Origin: JBAXLO01 sp037134755
Lineage (GTDB): Bacteria; Bacteroidota; Bacteroidia; Bacteroidales; JACABE01
Assembly (NCBI GenBank): GCA_037134755.1
Contig: JBAXLO010000005.1
Span: 1 to 47,142, forward strand
DNA: 47,142 bases
Reading direction: 5' to 3'
Shown: positions 9,262 through 15,956 of the stretch, piece after piece
Layout: each line of letters begins with the position of its first letter
Numbering within the stretch: position 1 is the first letter of the stretch
The notes under the pieces: model-generated
What the model was told of the DNA's origin: nothing
Database searches by the model: none
What the model saw: only the letters and a program-made list of their open reading frames with translations
Made by a program: the position numbers and the translations under genes

Positions 9262-9472
9262 GTTTGAATTTTAAAAGGTAATGCTATTAAGTATAAAACA
9301 ATTTGACATAAATTTGGCAATTAATTTTTTCACAAAATTAATAAATTTTCATTGATTAACGTTATAAATAGAAATTATTACATTAAACTTTTCGTTCTTT
9401 AAAAAATACTTTACTATTATGGTCAAGATGTCTTGACAATAATAATGTATATTGTGGACACTATGTTTAAGA

Positions 9473-9508
9473 TGGGGTGAAGTTCCTGCTGACTTTGGCA
9501 GGAAGTAA
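9473..9508 (+). pseudogene. Second copy of the 3' end of rnhA
   Basis: These 36 bases encode WGEVPADFGRK and a stop, identical in protein to the end of rnhA (8524-8559). The DNA differs at three third-codon positions (F, G and K codons). Upstream of 9473 the resemblance to rnhA continues more weakly (shared AATGTA and CTTG blocks back to about 9415) but with frame breaks. It is therefore the decayed tail of another rnhA allele. It lies just after the stop of the DUF5916 gene on the opposite strand, and the HEPN/MNT pair is between the two tails. Confidence 0.8.
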
Positions 9509-9517
9509 TTATAATAA

Positions 9518-11668
9518 TTACACTACAAAACGCCAAATATACTTAGCTAGAATTGTAAATTGCTTAAATGCTAATTTATCATTTTGTGTTGAGATGCTTT
9601 GATTTATCACAAAATAAAAATCACTGCCTATCTTTGGAATCCAACCGATACGATAATTTAATAAGATTTCTTTCTGACTATTATTCCACTGTCCGAATAC
9701 ACTATTTATTAATTTAGGAGTGAAAGCATACTCAACTCTTGCACCAAATTCATCTGTCATAAAATTACCTTGAGGTAGATAAACATAGTTTCGACGCCAG
9801 TCACCGGTAATATTAAAATGTTTGCTGGGATACCAAGCAAGTGTGAAATAAATATTGTTTCGAGTTCCATTATAATATTCACCATAATTCATATAAGTGG
9901 TGTAAACAAATGTCCTTCCGGGATAAGATTCGTAATCAATATCAAAACTATTAAACCAATACGCTCCTTTTAATATCTTAATGGTATCGAAGATTGAAAA
10001 ATCATTAGTTGGTTTATCAAAACTCCTATATACATTAAAGTATAATAACTCACCACTTACAGTTTTAAAACCTAAAGGACGTAAAGCCAGATTAACACTT
10101 TCCAAATCCTTAGTGTCCGAAGAAAAATAATACTTTATATCAAAAGGTTTGAAAGAGTATTGTTTTATCCAGGAAATAAACCTTAAACGTGGTTTAAGTT
10201 CAAGACTTGTATTATACATATCATAATTTTTACGGTAAGAGAAGCCTAATTCAGGGTTGTATGACTTCTGAATAGTTCCCATCGCAGCTACATAATTTAT
10301 AAGGTCGTTAGGGTAATTAAGGAATAGATTATATGCAAGATTATCTTTATTAATAGCTCCAGTAGTTTGAGATTGAGTAAAAGCACCACCGAAAGCAAGA
10401 TATTTATTGCCAAACATTTTTGCAGTAGCAAGATTTATATCAGCACCATATACATAGTTAAAATGATTTTTTGTGTTGACAGCAGTTGTAATTATGCCTA
10501 CACTCGACTGTCTGGAGATATCCTGCTTTATTCTTATTACAGAATAATTTTCAATAGCATTATTATTATCAGGAGTTAAAATGGAAAGTATCCCAAAGTT
10601 AGTATTCTTTTCTTTACCTATTAATTTAACACCACCATATATTGGTATTTCTTCGCCATTGCGAATGCCAATATTCCGACTATAGAAAGTTTTTAAATCA
10701 GTGCCAAGATTCAATTCTAACTGATCTTTGCCTTCGAGAAAGAATTCTCTTTTTTCAGGCATTAAAACTGAAAATCTACTAAGATTAATTGGAGTACGGT
10801 CGGATTCTACCTGAGAGAAATCGGTATTAATAGTTACATTCATCTTTGTAGAAGGACTAAAAATATAGTTTACATCCCCACCAATCTTATATGTTTTGTC
10901 TGTAACCTTAGCTTGCTCACCCTGTATGCCTGCCGAAAGAAAAGGTTTAATTTCTGTAGAGAGATTACTTGATATGTTATTTAATCCGGCAAGTCTTCCG
11001 GCTTGAGATATCATAAATACTGAATAATTCCTGGACCAACCTTGCCAATCTGCAACCTCTTTTTTATATCGGATATTCCTTTCGATATTAATACCCCAAA
11101 TTTGATTTACCTTATCTGGAAATTTAAGTGTTGAAAAAGGAATCTCTATTTCAGCAAACCAACCACTATCTGTTCTTTGAACAGCTACATCCCATACAGC
11201 ATTCCAGTCTTCATTAAAACCATTACCTTCGTCGGTTATAATTGCATCGCCTCTGGCACCATTGGGATTTACTACAAAAAGATAGGCATTTCGATTATCA
11301 TTAAAGGTAGAGATTACAATCTCAAAATTATCAGAAGAGCCCCAACGTCCATCTCGAGCCATATCTTTTGCAATAATCTTTTTAGGTTGTGAATCATAAG
11401 CCCACAAACCAATGTAAAGTGTGTTTTTATTATAAAGCATCTCTACTTTGGTTGGTTCGCTTATAGGTTGCCCTTCATTAGGTTCTCGTTGAATGAACCT
11501 GGTTATTGGTTTAGCAAGTTTCCATGCAGCTTCATTAAAGATGCCGTCAATCTTAATCTTTTCTTCGGTGTAATAAGTAAAAATAGTATCCTTTTCGTTT
11601 TGCTGCGAATAGACTATTGCAGGAAACAATAAAGCTAAAGTGCATACTATCTTAAATAATCTCTTCAA
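9518..11668 (-). CDS. DUF5916 family outer-membrane protein with CBM9-like N-terminal domain
   Basis: A 716-residue exported protein. Residues 1-21 are a signal peptide (MKRLFKIVCTLALLFPAIVYS). Residues about 30-230 resemble the CBM9-like sugar-binding fold (KIDGIFNEAAWKLAKPITRFIQREPNEG ... WFAEIEIPFSTLKF). The remaining two thirds match the DUF5916 pattern with alternating aromatic beta strands and an aromatic C-terminal strand (FTILAKYIWRFVV), suggesting an outer-membrane barrel. The conserved MPEKREFFLEG lies near residue 310. Its role is unknown; glycan binding or transport is only inferred. It begins 6 bases after prfB ends, so it is probably co-transcribed from the prfB promoter. Confidence 0.85.
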   Translation of the reverse strand: MKRLFKIVCTLALLFPAIVYSQQNEKDTIFTYYTEEKIKIDGIFNEAAWKLAKPITRFIQREPNEGQPISEPTKVEMLYNKNTLYIGLWAYDSQPKKIIAKDMARDGRWGSSDNFEIVISTFNDNRNAYLFVVNPNGARGDAIITDEGNGFNEDWNAVWDVAVQRTDSGWFAEIEIPFSTLKFPDKVNQIWGINIERNIRYKKEVADWQGWSRNYSVFMISQAGRLAGLNNISSNLSTEIKPFLSAGIQGEQAKVTDKTYKIGGDVNYIFSPSTKMNVTINTDFSQVESDRTPINLSRFSVLMPEKREFFLEGKDQLELNLGTDLKTFYSRNIGIRNGEEIPIYGGVKLIGKEKNTNFGILSILTPDNNNAIENYSVIRIKQDISRQSSVGIITTAVNTKNHFNYVYGADINLATAKMFGNKYLAFGGAFTQSQTTGAINKDNLAYNLFLNYPNDLINYVAAMGTIQKSYNPELGFSYRKNYDMYNTSLELKPRLRFISWIKQYSFKPFDIKYYFSSDTKDLESVNLALRPLGFKTVSGELLYFNVYRSFDKPTNDFSIFDTIKILKGAYWFNSFDIDYESYPGRTFVYTTYMNYGEYYNGTRNNIYFTLAWYPSKHFNITGDWRRNYVYLPQGNFMTDEFGARVEYAFTPKLINSVFGQWNNSQKEILLNYRIGWIPKIGSDFYFVINQSISTQNDKLAFKQFTILAKYIWRFVV

Positions 11669-11674
11669 AGCGAA

Positions 11675-12767
11675 TTATATTTTATTGCCAAATTCCATTA
11701 GATAAGCTTTTATAAATTCATCAAGGTCGCCATCCATTACAGCTTGTACATTTGATGTTTCGACACCTGTTCGTAAATCCTTCACCATCTTATATGGGTG
11801 CATCACATAGCTTCGTATCTGCGATCCCCATTCTATTTTCTTTTTGCCACTCTCAATAATATCTATCTTTTCTCTTTTCTTGCGAAGTTCTATTTCGTAC
11901 AATTGCGACTTCAGCATTTGTATAGCTTTCTCTTTGTTTTGACCTTGATAACGCGTTTGCTGACATTCAATAATAATACCCGAAGGTTCATGTTTTAATC
12001 TAACTGCAGTTTCTACTTTGTTTACATTCTGTCCACCTGCACCCCCTGATCTAAAAGTGTCCCATGTAATATCTGCAAGATTTACTTCTATTTCGATGTT
12101 ATCATCAATAGCGGGATAAGCATATACAGAAGCAAAAGAAGTATGGCGTTTGTTGGCCGAATCGAAAGGGGAAAGGCGAACCAAACGATGCACACCATTC
12201 TCACCTTTAAGATATCCGTAAGCAAACTCACCTTCGAACTCTAAAGTAGCAGATTTAATTCCTGCACCATCTCCTTCTTGCATTTCTAAAGTTGATACTT
12301 TGCAATTGTTGCGATCGCCCCAACGGATATACATACGCATTAACATCTCGGCCCAGTCCTGACTTTCCGTTCCTCCTGCGCCTGAGTTAATGGTAACTAT
12401 TGCTCCCAGCCTGTCTTCTTCACCACTTAACATGTTTTTAAACTCAAGCTTTTCTACAAGATTAAGTGTTTCCTGATAATGTTTTTCGAGTTCTGCTTCG
12501 GTGGCTTCTCCAGCTTCAAAAAACTCTGTCAATACTTTAAAGTCTTCGTAACTATTATAAGTATTGTAGTATGCATCCGTCCATACTTTCTTTGTTTGTA
12601 TGGACTTTAAAAGTTTCTCTGCCTCTTTGGGATTATTCCAGAAATCGGGCTCGTGGCTTATTCTTTCTTCTTCGTCTATTAGTTGTTGTTTCTTATCAAT
12701 GTCAAAGAAACCTCCTCAGGTTGTCAAGCCTTTTGTCTAAATCTTTTAAAACTTCTGATACTATCAT
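11675..12767 (-). CDS. prfB: Peptide chain release factor 2, with programmed +1 frameshift
   Basis: Recognises UGA and UAA stop codons and triggers peptide release. The gene is in two frames. Frame one runs from ATG at 12767 for 21 codons (MIVSEVLKDLDKRLDNLRRFL) to an in-frame TGA at 12704-12702. After skipping one base (12704) the second frame runs from GAC at 12703-12701 to the stop at 11675, giving 363 residues. The stretch after the shift (DIDKKQQLIDEEERI..PDFWNN) matches RF2. GGAGGQNVNKVE carries the GGQ hydrolysis motif, and the SPF anticodon-like motif is in RLSPFDSANKRHTS. The shift site AGGAGG-TTT-CTT-TGA-C is the classical autoregulatory signal. A -7 box at 12786-12793 supports the start at 12767. 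Confidence 0.95.
12701..12716 (-). promoter_or_regulatory. prfB programmed +1 frameshift site
   Basis: On the minus strand the sequence reads AGGAGGTTTCTTTGAC: an internal Shine-Dalgarno-like AGGAGG, three bases, the slippery CTT, then the TGA stop followed by C. In prfB of many bacteria, low RF2 leaves the ribosome paused at this TGA and it slips +1 into the main frame, so RF2 sets its own level. The motif also occurs here despite the general weakness of Shine-Dalgarno signals in Bacteroidota. Confidence 0.95.
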
Positions 12768-12785
12768 ATTGCTATTAATTTTCTG

Positions 12786-12793
12786 CAAAAATA
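12786..12793 (-). promoter_or_regulatory. -7 box for prfB
   Basis: The minus strand reads TATTTTTG, a TAnnTTTG match, 19 bases before the ATG at 12767. It leaves a very short leader and supports that start codon. Confidence 0.55.
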
Positions 12794-12831
12794 GTTATTA
12801 TTAATGGAATAGTAATATAAAAACACATTTT

Positions 12832-12925
12832 CTTTTTTGGTGTTAATGTTTTACGTGTATAAAGTCGTTCTTGTTTTTTGGGATTGACTTTTTACGTGTA
12901 AAAACACATTTCCTTTTTTCGGAAT
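12832..12925. repeat. Short, diverged 41-bp direct repeats
   Basis: A T-rich block TTTTTTgG recurs at about 12832, 12873 and 12913. A second block TTTACGTGTA recurs at about 12850 and 12891, 41 bases apart. The flank AAAAACACATTT occurs before the first and last units. This is about two and a half units of a diverged repeat with the same 41-base step as the array at the window start. From here to 13060 no gene is visible. Confidence 0.65.
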
Positions 12926-13069
12926 ACACCCAGAAAAAGTTCTGAGTCATATTTACATACAGATTAAATGCTTATTATAAATTTCATCTATATTTAGAAT
13001 ATGCTTATCAATATTTCTTTTAGATATGCTTTTTAGCGAGTTAGCATTAATATTCATTCTTTTTTTGTT

Positions 13070-13097
13070 TTGGTATGATAAAAAAGGAGTACATTTG
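13070..13097 (+). promoter_or_regulatory. Promoter of the 13.1-kb structured transcript
   Basis: TACATTTG at 13090-13097 matches the -7 consensus. TTG triplets at 13065-13067 and 13070-13072 give spacings of 22 and 17, within the range reported for Bacteroidota promoters. Transcription would start near 13104 and enter the nested hairpin region. Confidence 0.55.
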
Positions 13098-13103
13098 TAG
13101 AGT

Positions 13104-13418
13104 AATATTAAAATAATAAGGGAATGAAAAAGGCAATATAAAAACCCTTATTTCAAATTATAAACCTAGTAGCAATGAATACAACAACAACATTAAATCT
13201 TATTATCTTATTTAAAAAAACTCAAGTAAGATAATAAGGTTGAAAAGATTCGTGTGTTAAGATTGCTACAAAGGTTGTTGTTGGAAATAAGGTTTAAAGA
13301 AATAAATATAAGAATAAAATATAAACACTTATACAAGTCCAACGACCTTTATTAAATAAATAAAAAACAAAGAACCTTCACCTAGAAAAGGCGCAGAAGG
13401 TTTGGATATTGCCTTTTT
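13104..13418 (+). ncRNA. Candidate structured RNA or leader with nested long-range stems
   Basis: Perfect complementary pairs nest inside one another: 13127-13139 with 13406-13418 (13 bp), 13146-13154 with 13284-13292 (9 bp), 13169-13176 with 13262-13269 (8 bp) and 13199-13210 with 13227-13238 (12 bp). A competing 10-bp pair joins 13182-13191 to 13274-13283 and would disrupt the 8-bp helix or form a pseudoknot. The 8-bp stem covers the start of a 19-codon ORF. A promoter lies just upstream. The outermost stem ends inside the broken epimerase gene, so the element may be an orphan regulatory leader, an independent RNA, or the relic of an inserted palindromic element. Confidence 0.45.
13175..13234 (+). 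CDS. Possible 19-residue leader peptide rich in Thr, Leu and Ile
   Basis: ATG at 13175 opens MNTTTTLNLIILFKKTQVR and stops at 13234. Four consecutive ACA Thr codons are followed by Leu/Ile codons, a composition like leader peptides of threonine/isoleucine attenuators. The Thr codons form one arm of an alternative 10-bp helix and the Leu-Ile codons one arm of a 12-bp hairpin, as expected for ribosome-controlled switching. There is no recognisable amino-acid operon downstream and no strong U-tract, so function is not established. Confidence 0.3.
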   Translation: MNTTTTLNLIILFKKTQVR

Positions 13419-13476
13419 GCATCCTAAATCTACTTATGGAGTTTTAACAGAATTGTGCGAGAATGAGAATTCATAA
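13360..13476 (+). pseudogene. 3' fragment of a methylmalonyl-CoA epimerase gene
   Basis: In frame after a stop at 13357-13359 the sequence encodes a 38-residue end that includes PRKGAEGLD and IAFLHPKSTYGVLTELCE, then stops at 13474-13476. This block is the characteristic C-terminus of methylmalonyl-CoA epimerase (a glyoxalase-fold enzyme acting with methylmalonyl-CoA mutase), including the metal-ligand Glu in ELCE. The remaining about 100 residues are absent upstream, where the structured RNA candidate lies. The gene is therefore truncated or was replaced at its 5' end. A functional copy may exist elsewhere, since meaB is intact in this window. Confidence 0.7.
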
Positions 13477-13538
13477 GAATTTAAATATCTATTTTCTGAG
13501 ATTTCCTGACAAAATGACAGACTTTTTTCGTAAAATAT

Positions 13539-13770
13539 CGTATATTTCTTACATATACACAAACTTTATTTCTTGGCGGTCCTATATGTATTACATATAC
13601 ACCAAATTTATATTTCAGATGGTCTATATGTGTTACATATACACCAAAACATTTTTTCAGCTACCCTATATGTAATACATATACATCATCTAAACTTATA
13701 AAACCTGACATATTGTCAGCATATACACTAAAAATAAAAATAAGAATGCGTATATGTAACACATATACGA
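13539..13770. repeat. Six-unit array of near-palindromes spaced exactly 42 bp
   Basis: The near-palindrome TATATGTnTTACATATA begins at about 13541, 13583, 13625, 13667, 13709 (decayed) and 13751, so every step is 42 bases. Several copies are followed by CACCAAA. The last copy is flanked by the reverse complement of a spacer (CGGCGGTC / GACCGCCG), so the end is inverted. Each unit can form a hairpin. A separate palindrome CTGACA-TAT-TGTCAG lies at 13705-13719. From 13771 to 14071 the DNA is AT-rich and no gene or signal is seen. Confidence 0.85.
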
Positions 13771-14071
13771 CCGCCGAGAAATAAATTTTGATCATATTGA
13801 TGTTATATTTGATTCCTGAAAATATTTTTTTATAAGGATAACTCCAATACAGGGCAACTGAAAAATAATTTTCATACGAATGTACGTTAAATTGGAGAAC
13901 TGATTTTTTAAGATTAGTAATATGTGACAAATATTGGGATTCTGACTTTTTTATTTCTTTTCTATTTTTAATAGTATAAAGAAATTTATTTTCTATAATA
14001 TTAAAAATATCATTATCAAACTAAAAATAAAAAAAAGGAATATTAGTATTAAAGATATTCTAGAGTTCTTA

Positions 14072-15859
14072 TTAAATATTTATACCCATTTTCTTCATCA
14101 ATAGCGATGCATTAAGACTGGTGCACACTCCTTTATTCAACAGATAATCAAAATACAAATCCTCATTATTGATTTTAATATTAAAGTTGTAGTTTTCGAT
14201 ATTTTCGGGATAGTCCTCAATCATATCTGTCAAAGATAAATCGTGTGTTGCCACAATTCCAACCGCATTATTCCTGATGAGTTGTTTGATAAGTGCAGAA
14301 GAACCTATATGCCTGTCGGTTGAATTAGTGCCACGTAAGATTTCATCTAACAATAGGAAAACTTTTTCATTGTTTTCTACAATTTTAATAATGGTTTCAA
14401 GTTTCTTTAATTCGGCAAAGAAAGAGGAGGTATTATCTTTTAATGAATCACTTATACGCATGCTGGATAACACACGAACAGGCGAAAGGGTGAAAGCAGC
14501 AGCACACACACACGAACCTGCCATAGCAAGGATAATATTAACTCCCACAGCTCTTAAGAAGGTACTCTTACCCGACATATTTGAACCGCTTAATAATATA
14601 ATTTTACCTGCTTTGTCAACTGCAAAATTGTTGCATACCCTAGTTTTAGCATTAATCAAAGGATGACCTAAGTTGGTGGCATCAAAATTAAAATGATTGT
14701 TATTTATTTTTGGGAAACACCATTCGGGATTGTTAAAATAAAGATTTGCAAAACTTGACAAAGCTTCAAATTCTGCCACACAATGAAACCATTGCTCCAG
14801 ATTTTGATTAGATTTCTTCCATTTTTCAAGTTTATACACCTGATGTATATCCCAAAACAGAAAGGAATTTAAAAAGAAATGCACCAATACATTGTAACGA
14901 ATATCAAAACTATTTACAATTTTCGATAACTTTTCAACTTCTGTTGAAGCAAAGTTATTATCAATCTTTAAGAGGTCTTTAAGAGCAATAAGTTTATTTG
15001 AAAGATAGCTTTCTTTTTCGATTTCGCGTAAAATATCAGCGTAAGTTACCAATAAATTCGAATTGTTAGTTACTTCGATATGTGCATACTTTACAAATTT
15101 ATTAGCTTTATAAATAATTGCAAAATGAATTAAAAAAAACAACAAAAGTAAAGGCGTTATCGAAAAAAAGAAAGAGAAACCAATAGTAATTAGCATGATG
15201 CAGGATAAGATGGGGAGCAATAAAATATGAAGTTTAGTAAACGAAAATTTATCCGTATTCCTCACCCATTTAATAAGATTATTAAGCGCATTTTTGTTCT
15301 CCTCTTTTAAAGAATAACCCAGAACAAATATTTTTTGTCGCCACTCAATTTTCTCACTTAGTTCAGCCACAGCTTTATTTCTATCCTCAATTTCCTGATT
15401 ATTTGCCTGAGTGAGCAACCAATCAGCCAAGGTGTCACTGCTTTTACTTAATGTGGTTCTATTTATATAATGATAGATGGAAGAATCTCCAAAAATATCT
15501 AAATCGCCAGAGTAGGGATGGCTTTCATCCTTGTATCTACTACCATCATCTGCAAAACTATATATATTATTTAATGATTCTATTTCTTTTTCATTCAACA
15601 ACTTTAATAATTGATATTCTTTCTTTTTTGCAGAATTACGAAAATCCCTTTTAACTATTATAAAGAAAATAATAAAACTGATTAACAGCACTAAAATTGC
15701 TGCAGAAAGATTTATATGAAACAGAAAATAGAAGAAAATAAGTCCGATTACAATTGTCAACAAGCGAAGAAAAGGAAGTTTACGTTCTTTAGTTAAACAT
15801 TCCTTTTCTTTATCAGAAAAATCAGAGACTCTTTGATTATAATAGCTATATAAATCCAT
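14072..15859 (-). CDS. MutS-related membrane-anchored ATPase
   Basis: A 595-residue protein with MutS domain V ATPase at the C-terminus: Walker A GSNMSGKST with Lys at about 431, Walker B LLLDEILRGTNSTDRHIG (about 508-525), and the His switch ATHDLSLTD. The lever/core helical region precedes it. The N-terminus has no mismatch-binding domain but carries two hydrophobic pairs (about 28-65 and 205-245) that should be membrane segments. This matches the MutS-like family common in Bacteroidota, whose role is unknown; canonical mismatch repair is unlikely without domain I. It is monocistronic with its own spacers on either side. Confidence 0.88.
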   Translation of the reverse strand: MDLYSYYNQRVSDFSDKEKECLTKERKLPFLRLLTIVIGLIFFYFLFHINLSAAILVLLISFIIFFIIVKRDFRNSAKKKEYQLLKLLNEKEIESLNNIYSFADDGSRYKDESHPYSGDLDIFGDSSIYHYINRTTLSKSSDTLADWLLTQANNQEIEDRNKAVAELSEKIEWRQKIFVLGYSLKEENKNALNNLIKWVRNTDKFSFTKLHILLLPILSCIMLITIGFSFFFSITPLLLLFFLIHFAIIYKANKFVKYAHIEVTNNSNLLVTYADILREIEKESYLSNKLIALKDLLKIDNNFASTEVEKLSKIVNSFDIRYNVLVHFFLNSFLFWDIHQVYKLEKWKKSNQNLEQWFHCVAEFEALSSFANLYFNNPEWCFPKINNNHFNFDATNLGHPLINAKTRVCNNFAVDKAGKIILLSGSNMSGKSTFLRAVGVNIILAMAGSCVCAAAFTLSPVRVLSSMRISDSLKDNTSSFFAELKKLETIIKIVENNEKVFLLLDEILRGTNSTDRHIGSSALIKQLIRNNAVGIVATHDLSLTDMIEDYPENIENYNFNIKINNEDLYFDYLLNKGVCTSLNASLLMKKMGINI

Positions 15860-15956
15860 TTTAAAATAGTTTAATAAAATAATTTCAGCAAAGATGCGAA
15901 ATAATTATGGATTCAATAGCATTATTTATGCATTATTAAAACCTCAAACATAACTA

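Noticed and set aside
9422..9437. Palindrome GTCAAGATGTCTTGAC as operator of the HEPN/MNT operon
   Set aside because: It lies in the decayed rnhA copy, about 160 bases upstream of the HEPN start and beyond the -7 box, so it may be incidental.
13104..13418. Retron msr-msd or group II intron
   Set aside because: No reverse transcriptase gene is nearby and the hallmark motifs are not seen, although inverted repeats flank the region.
13661..13930. 89-residue minus-strand open frame
   Set aside because: Overlaps the 42-bp palindrome array and an AT-rich stretch; the translation has no family character.
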